DNA of 64,000 bases. Source: Melanocharis versteri (lineage: Eukaryota; Chordata; Aves; Passeriformes; Melanocharitidae). The first letter of the stretch is position 1. Each line of letters begins with the position of its first letter. The DNA lies in NCBI GenBank assembly GCA_013397845.1, contig VZTG01000491.1:1543673-1607672 (forward strand), written 5' to 3'. Position numbers and translations under genes: made by a program. The notes under the pieces were generated by a model. The model searched no databases and was not told where the DNA came from. It worked only from the letters and a program-made list of their open reading frames with translations. Below, piece after piece: positions 1-11,700 of the stretch.

Positions 1-95
1 TCACCTTGTCATCAGCTGGAACAGAATGCCTCTGCTGTTATGCTAAAGATGTCACGTCTAAGACTTACAATGTGTGGTCTGATTGTATTTTCAGC

Positions 96-131
96 TTTTA
101 TTTATTTATTTACTTGTTTGTTTGTTTGTTT
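96..131. repeat. (TTTA)n/(TTTG)n microsatellite
   Basis: A short compound tetranucleotide run, first TTTA units then TTTG units, seen directly in the sequence. It could be a simple repeat arising by slippage or the decayed tail of a retroposon. No retroposon body is recognisable next to it. Confidence 0.85.
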
Positions 132-264
132 TAAAATACTTTTCAATGTGAATCTACTTTGTAGGGTTACAGGCAAAATTTAGATTATTACTCTTTATGG
201 ACAGTTCACAGGTGGTGTTTAATATGGTGCAAGATCTTTCACTATTTAAGAAGCCAGAACAGGG

Positions 265-282
265 AGGTTCCCATGGGAACCT
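265..282. repeat. Perfect 18-bp palindrome
   Basis: The sequence aggttcccatgggaacct equals its own reverse complement and contains an NcoI-type ccatgg centre. The next flanking base on each side breaks the symmetry. It could be a chance palindrome or a dimeric protein-binding site. Nothing else in the neighbourhood explains it. Confidence 0.7.
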
Positions 283-404
283 GGGTGGCATCTGAAACAG
301 CCTCATATTTCAGTATTTGCCATTTTTATGGTACTAAGTTCACAGAGAACATTATAAACTCTTGCCATAGCCAGAGCTGATCCAGGACTTAGATGAAAAA
401 ATTC

Positions 405-528
405 CTAAGTCCATTTTATAGGAAGACAAAGTGAGTTTGAAAGAGGTTAAATAATCTGCCCAGAGTGAGAGAATAAATCAAGGGCAGAACCTGAGAGGAG
501 GGCCTCGGGTGCTGACACCTATTCTCAA
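405..528 (-). mobile_element. Ancient MIR SINE relic (antisense)
   Basis: The plus strand reads like the reverse complement of a MIR element: a cattttatag block, then gagnnaaagaggttaaataatctgcccag, a degraded region where the consensus has its cacacagc part, then gggcagaacctgag and a closing ctgacacctattctc. These blocks occur in the order and spacing expected of MIR, allowing for heavy divergence. MIR is a tRNA-derived SINE present as fossils across amniotes, so an old copy in a bird is plausible. No target-site duplication or intact promoter boxes survive. Confidence 0.6.
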
Positions 529-1410
529 AAGACAAACATGCATTAAAAATAAGGAGCAGTAAATCAGGCAGTGCTTCCTAGTTCTCTTGATTAAGGAAAC
601 AATTTGTACAAGCCATCTTCTAGGAATTTATGGCTGATTCCTGCTTCCCCTAATGTGCATGGAAAAGTGACTTCCACTCTTAGCAGCAATTAAATGGCAT
701 GAAACATCAAAGTGTAAAAAGTCAGAGAGAATGCTTGATTTGATAAAAACCCCATGACTTCTTGGTATAATTAAGAATGTCATGAGGAGTATTCACTTGT
801 GTATTGATTTTATTTTTTTAATTTTCAGAAGTATATTTTCATAAGCCCTTTGAGCTGCTCAGCATGCTGCGATTTTTGTTAATTTCCTCTTTACCAGGTT
901 TATCAGCCTTAATTATAGCTGAAAGCGATCTTTGTCTCAAGAAGATGAAAACCCTTTGTGAAAATGCACTGATGCAGTTTGTTTCCAAGCCCAGATATAT
1001 TTCCTAATTAGTTCCTTGTTGTAATAGGCTGCATAATTAATGAAAACACAGCAAAATATTCACAGTAATAATTTTCTTTGAACAAATGTATGTAAAAAGG
1101 AGAAAACTAAACTATTACTTTAATTAACCTGCTTTGAAAGGCACTGCCAATATCAAACTGAGTGTTAGCCCTTTTGGGTTGTGTGATATTTTATATCTTA
1201 CCTGGCTGTTAATCTGTTTAGCCTAAAGACCTGCCACCTCCCTCTCATTTCATGAAGCTAAGCAGGGTCAGGCTTAATTAACACTATACTTGAGCGAGAA
1301 ATCTTAATGGGAAATCCCACATTTCTGTTTGTTCTGATACTTCTGTGATGCCTGTTTCATGACTGGCTGTAATGACACGGGCCTGTGCCAACAGCAGTCC
1401 ACAGGCTCCA
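529..1410. promoter_or_regulatory. Candidate conserved non-coding block (core about 738-1090)
   Basis: This AT-rich stretch has no coding potential but is dense in homeodomain-type TAATTA/ATTA cores, for example ataattaag near 770, ccttaattata at 907-917 and gcataattaatgaaaa at 1031-1046, with interspersed E-box-like and GATC-containing words. It lacks repeats and low-complexity runs. Vertebrate enhancers near developmental genes often look like this. The call rests on texture and motif density only, with no alignment, so it is a hypothesis. From about 1100 to 1410 nothing further is seen. Confidence 0.3.
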
Positions 1411-3224
1411 GTGACACCTTTCCACTCTTCCCGTGCAGCTGTCCGGGGTGTCACCAGCTCAGCAATCTGGCACGAGTCTGGCATTGGAGAAACTAAGGCA
1501 TAAACACACCACCTGGGTATATCTGTGCCCTCGTGGAGGTGACTTTGCAGTGATGGGGCTGGTCTCTTGCCACGTCACCCGTGGGACCAGCTCTGCTGAT
1601 CCCTGGGCCACCCTCCAGGTGAGGGATGGCATCCACTGTTTGTCCCCTGAGACTGACTGATGTTCTGCAGCACTGTGGGACAGAACAGGGTGTGTGCTGG
1701 TGTGCTGGTGGGACGACTGATCTTTTCCTGGTCAAGCTTCGACTCAGTTCCAAGGTCTCCCTTTGTTTGGAGTCTTTCGTGGATAACATTGTTACATTTC
1801 TCTCCATTTTTTCAGATCTGCTGAGGCAATGTTCCTGTGCTTCAAGATTTGCTGCTGTCCATGGAACATCTGTTGTTTCAGGAGACAGATTGAGACTTGT
1901 TAAAGCAAGCTTGGGCCTTTCAACTCTTTCGTCTGCCAGGGATGTGCTTGAACTGCAGACCCCCCACCCCATTTCTAAGTTAGTCCCTTTTCCAGCATGT
2001 GCCCTAAAAACATCAGCCTGCTTCTCAGGATTCCTTCAAGGCACTGCTGTTTCTTACTGCAAAATGTCACGAGACTGATGAAAACACTGTCCCGCAAAAG
2101 CAGCTGAGCGACTTTAAGAGCTAAAACACAGCAGCTGGAGACTCCTTCCTCCCTTTTGCAGCAAGGACAAACTTCTCACTGCTCAAGGGGGCAGCCAGGG
2201 GAGATCCTTGGGAGAGGGGGGCTGTTGCCCCAGGTCGAGGGAGATCCTGAAGCTTCCTTGAGATCCAGCAAGGTTAAGCCCTTCGCACCCCACGGTGTGC
2301 AAATATACTGGAAGTATCATGAGCTCTTCTTGGACGTGGTGTAGGGAGTCTCTGAGGAAAAAAGAACATCTGTGACTCCCTGCTCTTGATTCTTTGACCT
2401 CCAAAGGTCAGAGTTGACATTTGATTTAATGCCGTGACTTTGTACTGCCTCTATTACATTTATACTGCTGAGGCACCATTTGTGGGACAACAGCTACACA
2501 CATTAGCCAAGGTCTGTGAGTGACAGATAAGTCTGTTCTGCTTTCAGATAATGTAGCACCCCCTTGGATTTGCACAAATGAGAAAAGGGAAAGGAATAGC
2601 ACTGCATATTTTGCCCTGGCCTGTTGTATAAAGCAGGCTTGTCCTCTCTGCCAGGACATTGAAAACAAAATAGAAGGGAAAATCTAGCCAGCATCCTCCT
2701 TCCTTCCTCCTCTATAGAAGGCTTTTCCCTTCCCCAAAAACCAGGACACAATTCTTGACTGATGACTAAATAAAAAGGAAGACTTGATAGGAGGTGACTT
2801 GAAGGTAGTCAACTTACTTGGAAGATTTTGTATTGTAAGAATTTATGAACAGTGGAAGGGAAATGAATGCATGGTTGCCTTTAGATTCTGAATTCCCCAT
2901 TGCTATGCTGACATTAAATTTTCAGGATGTTTTTGCGTATATAAAACACAACAGCTGTCCTATGGGAGGTATAATTACAATTTAAAAAAAGGAAAGAAAA
3001 TAAGCTGTGAGCATACAATCAACCCTTGAGGGAGGGAGCCAATATCTCAGGGAAATTACAGAATCAAAGCTGTCTGAAATCTTTTAAGGCACAGCTTAGC
3101 AAGCAGTTAGGGAGGAGAGGCCAGAGCAGAAGTTTCCAAAACTAAAATGCTAGGAAGAAAAAGTAGTAGCAGAAGTGGGTATAAATATCCAGAAAGGGCA
3201 GAGAGGGATCTAGTGTTCACCCTC
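1411..3224. other. No gene or repeat recognised
   Basis: The first 700 bases (about 1411-2110) are more GC-rich than the surroundings and stay open in several frames on both strands at once (150 codons on plus, 159 on minus). Neither translation resembles a known family, neither has convincing splice-site borders, and they overlap each other, which points to composition rather than coding. The rest, 2111-3224, is ordinary AT-leaning sequence with short purine runs. Confidence 0.5.
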
Positions 3225-3465
3225 TACTTTGAAAGGGGCCAAAGACTGGAAGCCCAAGGTCCTCACAGCAGGTGCAGCCAGATTTAAAATGAGCAGGAGG
3301 AGATGGTTCTTCACAGAATTTGTGGTAGACCTGTATAATTCATTTCCTGGGGATAGTCTGGATGTAGACATACACAGGTTCAAAGGAAGATTAGAGAAAT
3401 ACTTGGAAAAGGGAAATCTTTGGACTTATTAAACAGACAGGCCACAGGAGGCTTAGGGAAAACAT
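3225..3465 (+). mobile_element. Old CR1 LINE 3'-UTR remnant
   Basis: The segment follows the order of an old amniote CR1 3' untranslated region: an aggaggagatggttcttcaca block, a gtggtagacctgtataattcatt block corresponding to the consensus 'gaactcattgcc' part, a caggttcaaaggaagattaga block, then aggccacaggaggcttaggg. Divergence is high, so insertion is ancient. CR1 moves by target-primed reverse transcription and usually leaves 5'-truncated copies, consistent with finding only the 3' end. A 67-codon open frame inside (3229-3432) is a by-product, not a gene. Confidence 0.72.
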
Positions 3466-4775
3466 CAGATATAATTGTGCAGTTTTACTTTTCCCTTAGG
3501 ACTTTTGTGTTCAATAGTGTCAGTCAGTGTGGCCATTCCTGTGGTTTTTTGCTAAAGTTGATTGACCTTTAGCAGGGTAAGAATCTGGAATTTGTGTTCG
3601 TTGCCATCGTAGAGAAAAGAGCAAAAGCCTGTTCAAATATCAGCCCTTCCCATCTTTCCAAGTGTTAATAACATGGCACATACTATCTCCATTTGTGTAA
3701 CTTTTAAAATTGATAGAATCAGATAAAAAACATTTTTCCCTTCCCTTTTTTCCCCCCTCTTTTGGTAAAATTAACTCCTCTGAAAGGTCACCTCTTAGAT
3801 GTGACTAGCACAGCACACCATAGATAATGTGCTTTTCCTAGGTGGTAGGACTGAAAGGAGGAGAAGGGCTGCAGGCAAGGCTGCAAGACAGGAGAAAGGT
3901 GTAATGGCTCTCAGTTCTCCATCCCCACATGGGATTAGGGACACACACCTTGAATGAGCATCTGAAATCCCCAAATTAGGAGTCTGGCAGTGTCTGGATC
4001 TCATTTTTGCGTCCTTCACAATCCTAAACAGATTTACATACAGACATAGAAAAAATGACTCAACCCACTTGGCAGCACCCCAAATTCATGAGGAAGAACT
4101 AGACAGCACATATAAAGGCTACTCTGCTGTCTGAACAGCAGTCACTTGCTTTGAGATTGTCTTATTTACGTCTCTGTTCCTGACCAGGGATCATCCCCTC
4201 TGTGCTATGGTCCCTGTTCTCTAGCCAGCCCTACAGAGACAGGACAAGACAGCAGGATGGCTGCATCCTGAGCCCTGGAAATCCAAACAAAAGGAGGGAT
4301 GGGCTTTGACCAGTAGATCCTTGAGCAGCAGAGACTCCTGGGTGGCTCTGCAGAGACCAACATCTGTCCATCCAACTTTGTTATGGTTTTGGGTCCCTTC
4401 CTCCCAAAGTCCAGGTGTAGCCCCTGTGGCCCTGGACAGCCATCCTGTGTCTGTTGAAAAGTGAAGTGTCTGGTGAATAGCCACATCTTCAGGGAAAGGA
4501 CTTTTATGACACCAGGGTCCAGGCATATCACACTGACAGGCACCAGAGAGGATATCCACCGCACCTGTCCCTCCCCTCTGGCCTGTTTCTCCCACCTTAA
4601 GCTGCAAACACTTCTCAGCAGAGACCTTGGCTTGACTGTATGTTTGTAGATTGTCTGACTCAACAGGGCCCTCCTCTTGATGCATTCTTTCAAAGCAGAA
4701 ACAATAATGGTGGCTTTGTTCTGGTATTTAATAAGATGGTGTCTTCCAATCCTTATTGCAACCTCCAGCTGTGTA
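3466..4775. other. No gene or repeat recognised
   Basis: Unremarkable sequence. A stretch near 4205-4693 is open in two overlapping minus-strand frames (162 and 154 codons) because it is locally GC-rich. The translations carry no recognisable domain and compete for the same bases, so they are not annotated as genes. Confidence 0.5.
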
Positions 4776-4905
4776 GAGCATAGGGCCAGGAGAGATGATT
4801 AGATTATCTGGTTTAACCACCCATAAAACACAGGATGCAGAATTTCATTCTCCATCACAGCACAAATAATAAATAGAATAGTCCAAGGCAAACTCTAATA
4901 CCCAA
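4776..4905 (-). mobile_element. Old CR1 LINE 3' end (antisense)
   Basis: Read on the plus strand, gggccaggagagatgattag, then attatctggtttaaccaccc, then acacaggatgcagaatttcattc match in order the reverse complement of an amniote CR1 3' end, whose usual form is a 'ggtcagaagggaccattagatcatctagtc..acacaggccatagaatttcac' series. The match is diverged but collinear over more than 100 bases. It lies on the opposite strand from the remnant at 3225-3465, so the two are separate insertions. Confidence 0.65.
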
Positions 4906-6159
4906 TTTTTAATATCAACTACAATATGCATGTAGAGGGAGACATTAAACAAACCCCTGTGTCTACCAATCTACAACCCCCCGGCAGTACTTACATATTT
5001 CTTATTGCTCACTAGCTTATTTACTGCAAAGGAACAAAGTTAATGCTGAGCTCTGAAGCATTTCTAATGTGAACCAATTTTGCCCTGTGGTTTCATAATG
5101 AGGTCCACCCTTCATCCACCTCTGCTCCCCCTTCTTTCTGCTTTCCCTTATTTAATTTAAAGTAAAGTGAAAATATGCCCTTTTTACGAAGCAAAATTCA
5201 GATTAATTTCCTTTAAGTGCTGTTTTGTGCCCAGGGTAGTAGCTTGAAGCCAGCCCTGTGAATCACAGGTTTGATTACTCTGATAGGGCAGGAAAGTGTC
5301 TTGCTTAAAAGATAGGAATGAAAAAATATGTTAGCAGGATTGGGTTATTTTTTTTTCAGGAGGAAGGAGAAAGAGCTTTATGGGGAAACTCTATTAAAGT
5401 CATCAACTTTCCTTTGCTTAAGGTCAAAAATTGTACAATACCACTGGAATAATATAATTTTAGAAAATTTCTGTGCGGCATTTTTTTTCATTTTTTTTTC
5501 TTCTCCTTTTTCTCTCGTCATGTTTATGCCTGGGGGCATTTTATTTGATCACTATTCTATTAATGCCTTGAATCAATGAATGAGCAACTATCTACAAAGT
5601 AAAACAATAAGTAAAAAGGTGGGGAGCAGGACAAAATAGATGATGTGGACAAACCACATGCCATGGGGAATCAGACTGACTTACCTGTGAGCTCTGGAGA
5701 CAGCCTGGCAAGGGACATGTGGTGAAATTACCGGGAATAGAGTAAGGCACAAGGGGAGATGGCCTGTGGAGTTGCGCAGAAAAATCAAACCCGTCCTTCC
5801 CTTTTCCCAACATATTTTATAGCTTCAGTGTGTCGTTCACTGCCTGCAGATAATATATGCAAAGTGCTTTACCCTAAGGTTGGGATTTGATGACAAGTGT
5901 CCCGTTTTGCCAATCAGGACTGAAGAAACCTGGGTGTGATCAGGGCCTGAAAGCAGCCCACCATGGGCACTGTGAGGTATCTGAGCTCGTTAGCTGTAGG
6001 ACTAATGAGCCAGAGAGAATAAATTCATATGCAAAAGAATTAAGTTAGTCATTACAGTTACTATAGTGAGTTTAAAAATTTGTCCCTGGCCTGTCATTCA
6101 CAGCAGCCCCTAATTCTTGCATTCACATTGCTTTTCAGCAATGTCTCCTTCCGTAGCTC
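4906..6159. other. AT-rich, no gene recognised
   Basis: AT-rich sequence with T-runs around 5345 and 5485-5515. No open frame beyond 83 codons and no repeat family recognised. At 6000-6120 a few ATTA-containing words and an octamer-like atatgcaaaa occur, too sparse to call. Confidence 0.5.
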
Positions 6160-6280
6160 AGAGAAACTCATTTCACATCCATTTCTCAGCTTTTCAATCT
6201 GTAAAATGGGAGGCAATGCTTATCTTGTTGCAGCTAAAATTTATAATTAGCACCTTAAAAGCCCTATGTATGATTTATTT
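6160..6280 (+). mobile_element. Ancient MIR SINE relic (sense)
   Basis: The stretch carries the MIR signature in sense orientation: ctcagagaaactcattt, then tttctcagcttttcaatctg, taaaatgggaggcaatgctta and a following gttgcagctaaaat. In the MIR consensus the corresponding order is the 'cctcagtttcctcatctgtaaaatggg' block followed by 'ttgttgtgaggattaaat'. The tail is degraded and no target-site duplication is visible. A chance match to 'ctgtaaaatggg' alone would be possible, but flanking agreement makes a MIR fossil more likely. Confidence 0.55.
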
Positions 6281-8499
6281 TCAATAAAGTGTTATACAAA
6301 ATGAGTTAGTATTAGTCTGCAATAGTTTTCCATTTTAAGCAATTTCACATGGAATTGTAGTATTCCACACCAGTAGAACTGCACACTTCATATTCTACCT
6401 GTGTGGATTTATATTTGCTTAAAAAATGAAATTTTTAGAAAAAGGTAAATCTTAGGGGATTAAGTAGGATTAAGCTTCCCTTTTGCTAGGTGTTATACAA
6501 GCATATGACAATGACCTCTTTTTGATGGAGTCTACAATTTTGAACTTTGATCCCAGCAATTTTAGAGGTGCAGAGATAAGCATTAGTTTAAATACTTTCT
6601 TTGCCATCATATTCAGGGAAACAACCACGGACTTAGCTTCCCAGTAATTATATAATCACAGGCTAATTTTTGCTGCTACAAAAAACAGTTTCAGAGTCTC
6701 CTCCAGGGGATGAGGGTAGAAAGACTTTAAAACCTCACCCATAATGCGAAATTTGTTGTAAAAAACAAACTTCCAGCTGACCTGTGCTGATGGAGCTGAT
6801 GAGTGGTAACCTTTTGACTCACGCTCCTGTGTTTGGATGGTCAAGTCCCTGCTTGCATGACCTTGGGGCCAGTTTGCACCTACTAAGCCCCTCAATCTGT
6901 TTCAGGATGCTTCACCTCTTGCTATGTTACAGAGACAGCTTAAAAGTCACAGAAAAATGCTGTCCTTGCTGTGAGGGAGAACAACAGGAGGAGAAGAATT
7001 TCCCCAAAATGAGGGCTGGATTTGCTGCAAGTGGATGTAGTTCTTTGAGTAGTTCAGTTGTAAGGTGGCAAGGAATAGAGGAAAAGAAAGGGAAAAAAAT
7101 TGGTTCATAACATTTTTAAGCTCTTTGGCTGTAAAGCAAGCACTTGCAGAGCCTGAATGAGAAAAAAACCCACATGACTTGTTAATACAGAAAAAACCCC
7201 ATTTTTTTCAAATTATGTGCATACGATGTAGTACTTTCCACTACTTCAGGATTAGCATTGATTATGACGTGACCAAGGCAGGACAATCAAGCCTTTTAGG
7301 ACTGTATTTTCAGCGGTACTCAGACCTGTGTGATTCAACCTCTGATCTTTGTCTTTCCCCTCAGTATTCTCTTTGGTTTTGGGGCTGTTCTCTTTTTCTG
7401 AAATTGACTCCAACACCACGAAAGTGTAACACAGAGGAACCACTCCGCAGCCTTGGACCAGGGTGTGCAGGGGGCTGCCTCCACAGCTGCTGAGTGTTAA
7501 TGCCTGGCACCTGGGGTCCTGGAAGCTGACAGCAGCTTGCTTAATTGAAAAGAGGAACTTGTCTAGGCTGGGGTGCACTAAGTCCTGCTCTTCCATGGGG
7601 ATAGATTATCCGTTTGTTCTGGGAATAAAATGAATGCAAGACACTACTTTTATGAGTGCAATAGTCTCACTTTTCATGGGGAAAAAAAGGACAAAAGTGA
7701 TTAAAAAAAGGACAAAAATGATAAAAGTTTAATCTGGGGTAGCAAAGAAAAAGAATCCCTTTCAGCTACAGGAGGTCACATTGCAGGGGTTTGGAGACTA
7801 CCTCCACCAACTGTCCGGAAGAGTTTCTGGGTTTGAATATTAGTGGAAAGGGAAGGTTATCTGTGGAATGCCAGGTCTTAAATTCCTAACAGGATCCCTT
7901 GCCTTTCCCCCATGCTCTTTCCCCAACAGAACACTGCAAGATGCTCTTCTCCCACCTCCCATCTCACAGTGCTAATCCCTGCCTGCCTTCAACACCCTTA
8001 ACTTAATGCAATCTCAACCTTTGGAAACTGCATTCTTAGAAAGAACAGACGGGAAACTTGGGGACAACAGTCTCCCAGAGTCCCCTGTCAAGGTCTGTGC
8101 AAAGTCCTTGTAGCTCCTTCTTTAAATAGATGCTGGCAAATTACAGCAGTGTCATTTGGTCTTCTGCTTAACAAGCTGCGTTCACTGTTTCTTACTGTCA
8201 GCTCTATTTTCCCAGGGTTTGTCAGTTGTCAGATATCTGCCAAAAGGAGCAGATGAAATCTCAGCCCTCAGGGGAGACGTTGCTCCCTCACTTCCCTTGA
8301 AATCCTTTCCCCCACTCAATTCTCTTTTTGGCCACTCTTTATTTATAAATCAAATTCAACTGAAATTGGGTTTGAGGAATTGGCCTTTTTCTTTGCTCTG
8401 GTTATGAATAAAGCATGGCGTGGGCCTTTCGATTTTAGAGGCCTTTCGGTTTTAGAGGACTCTCATTTTTTTTATCACATAAAAAATGACTCCAAACTG
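6281..8499. other. No gene recognised; one 17-bp tandem duplication
   Basis: Ordinary sequence. The plus and minus frames around 6784-7110 and 7179-7596 stay open for 104-114 codons but resemble nothing known. At 8423-8456 two adjacent 17-base units, ggcctttcgattttaga and a copy with one substitution, form a small tandem duplication. Confidence 0.5.
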
Positions 8500-8730
8500 G
8501 ATTTAACGGAAAAGGATCACTGATAAGTCAGTGCTAGATAAGCTGCAGTAGTTATGGCTCTATTGATAAATGGTAATACACCAGCGGGCTGGAAAACACA
8601 TAGTTAAAACACATTAGCTTGCTTGAGCATCATTATTATTTCATAAGATGCTCTGGTTGTTGAGACTGAGGTAATTAATAGGCCAAGCAGAGCCTGTAGA
8701 GTCAAGCCTGATGGATGGAACATGCAGGAT
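8500..8730. promoter_or_regulatory. Candidate conserved non-coding block
   Basis: Repeat-free AT-leaning sequence with repeated GATAA/TTATC words (ctgataagtc, tagataagc, attgataaatgg) and an ATTA-containing word, aggtaattaatagg. This mix of GATA-type and homeodomain-type cores with no coding potential suggests an enhancer. The call is textural only. Confidence 0.25.
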
Positions 8731-11700
8731 ACATCTGAAAGCTTCTTCGGCCCCTAAATCCCTCTCAGGATTAGGGCAGTTCCAAGCAGTAACTTTCCAA
8801 TCTAGAATTTCTATAAATACTGGTTAATAAGATCTTCTCTCCCCCTGGAGGAGAGATTTTGTGTCTTTAAATAAATTAAAAGAGGGATATTTAATATCTC
8901 AAACTATTCTTAAGCATCAAAATTTGTAAGTGCCAGAAAATTAAGTATTATTAATTTAGATGAATTTGGACTGGTTTAGCTGATATTCACAATTTTTTTA
9001 AAAACTGTAGAATCTACATTATTTTCTTTTGAATCTGATACTCTGTTTTCTGAGATTAGAGCAAAATGTATTCTTGTAAATAAAGAGATAGCAAGGATTG
9101 AGGACATAGGTTATGACACAATGGTGAGAGAGTTAGAGTTAACTGGGATATGGCCTGAAGTATAGTCACTATTTTGATTTAATTCTTTGAAAGATGGAAA
9201 ATATGGAGGCAAGGTTAACATTCCTGTGGAGAATGAGCATGTAGGAAATGGAAATCATTACATCTGAGGTGGTAGCAAGAATTCAAAACTCAATATGACT
9301 GAGCTTTGGGACATCTGGCACTCTCTCTCTTGGAGAAAAGAGGTTTTGGCACAGGAAATGCACTCATGGACTTGTAAAGGAAGAGAGGCTTCCAGTGCCA
9401 AGCAGGCAGCTCCTGACACACATGGTGCCCAAAAGAGGGTAGGCAGGGAGAGGGAAGGGAGCAGGCAGCAGGGAGTTACTCCGACCTTGAAGATATGGAA
9501 AGCATTAGGGCAAATCTGAAGGAAAGAATGATTAAAAGATGTGGAGATAAATGTGAAAATATTACACAAAGGTAACAGGGTTTACTGGAGGTGGATGTTG
9601 TAGAGTAGTGGGATCTATCTGTCCAGCCTGATTTGGTTCTAAACCAGAGAAATTCAGTGGAAGTAATCTACCTAAATTGAAGCAAAATGCTGGGTTCAAG
9701 GCTGGCTGGGACATGAGAAGGTAAGCCAGAGGGGATGAACAGGTGAATTACAGGTGGATAAAGTAACTGATGAGGCAAATCATGCTGGAAGAGGAGCTAA
9801 TTGAGTTGGAGTGAAGTTTTTCAAAGCATCATTCTGGGGACTGAACACATTTGATATTTTCCATTATGACCTTGGCACGAAGAGTAGGTCTTTGCTGGTG
9901 AGACACAGATGAAAAGCTTTGCCAATGTGGAGGAAGCCTGAATTGGTACTTAGAACAATCAGACTAGAATAATATAATGGGATGAAATGTAATTGCCCAG
10001 ATTGCCAGGTCATGTGTACAGGGACTAATGAAAGGTATTTCTTCTTTGGATGGACCCATTGGGGAGGACACCAGCTGGAAATGAGAGGGAAAGAGAAAGG
10101 CCTGGCTGTTTTAATTGCAGGATCTCTATAAGCCAGAAATGAGATGTGCCCATAAAAATGCAAATACAATCCTATCAGACAAGACTTTCCCCAAACCTTT
10201 TCCAAATTTTTTTTGAGACAATTAGCGGAGAACTCAATGAGGGCCCTTACCTAGAGCATCCCAGGTGCTAAGGAGGAGAGAAGAACTCGAAAAGATGAGG
10301 TCTGCACAGGTGACCGCAGGAACACAGTCTGTTTTACAAGAGGAAAAAGAAGATTCTTGTTGTCTTAGCCTCAGAAAGTGAAAGATGTAAGATGTGACTC
10401 ACTGCAGTTGTGATTTAAAAATATCCCACTCACATGAACACTCTAAGTAATTTTCTATAAAATAAAATCACTGCAGTGAAAATGATTGTCATATAACAGA
10501 CATTGTTGTCCAAATCAAGTGAACGATGAGGTCTGTGTGTGTTAGACTAACACACAGTCAGTGCCCAGTACTGAACTGTGAGGAAAATGCTAATGAACAT
10601 GGGAGGTACCTGCTGTCTTTGCTTCAGGTAACTCAATCACAGTGACAAGAATAACCCTTTCTTTGTTTCTGTTAAAAGTGCAGCAGAATAAAGTAGCTGT
10701 GTATATGGTTTGAGATCTGCGGGGGAGATGCTTGCTGGGATTCTGGATCTATCTATTCTCCCAGGAGTCTGACTCCTGGAAAAATTTCAAAACAAGACAG
10801 TAAAAAGCTTACCAGAATCAATATGTTCTTGGCCTCAGAGGACTGTGTTCTATCTCTGGTTAAATATTATAAAACAAAGTACGTCTGCTCCTTTTTTAAT
10901 GCACAAATCAAGCCTAACCACGATTCTGGAACTGCAGCTGATGCCATCACTTATCGGGGAAACCACATACAATTTTCAAGTCAGATCTAGCAAATCATAA
11001 CTCCAAACCAGACCTAATTCCTTGCTTGTTCCCGGGTCTGTTTGTGAGGCAATCAAGTGTCCAGGTTCTCATTGGCCACTGCCACTGTGCCAGCAAACTC
11101 TGTCTCCTGGGAAGGTGAATTGGAGTGGGAGACAGATTTAATCTTCTCAAGGGCACCTCCGCTGGTATTTTGTGGGCCTTCCACAATTTTGTCCCACAGT
11201 AATTCCCAAACCAGTACAGAGCAAAAAGAAAAGAAAGTTCTCTCAACCAAAATGGATCACTTGGGCCCAAAGAGTACCATCAGCAGTACCTTCCTGTATA
11301 TATGCATATGAAAAAAGAGATTATGACTGCACTGTTATTAATGTGAATTATTTGGTAGAGGTAGGAAGAGCTAATTGACATGAACATTCTGTTTAAATCA
11401 GAGGAAACTTCTTGCCTCTGTCTGGTTTCACACTTAATGATGTATTTTCTTTGAATGTTGAAACCAAGTAGATTTTTAGGGTGTTCAGAATCTTTCTCCG
11501 TGAAAAGAAACATCCAGTCCTGAACCCAAACTTTGCCATCATTGTAGAAATACTAATGTGTCTTTGTGTATCCCCAGGGACAAGTCCTTATCTAGTTCCC
11601 CCAAGGACACTCAGCTATGGACTATCAGAAGTGGTTTTGTTAACCTTTCAAAGTGTATAAGAGAAAATTAATGAAAAAAATATCTGAAGTTATTTCCACT

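Noticed and set aside
1493..2078. Overlapping 159-codon (minus) and 150-codon (plus) frames
   Set aside because: Both strands are open over the same bases in a GC-richer patch. Neither translation resembles a known protein and splice borders are not evident.
4205..4693. Two overlapping minus-strand frames of 162 and 154 codons
   Set aside because: They use the same bases in different frames, with no domain. Openness reflects local composition.
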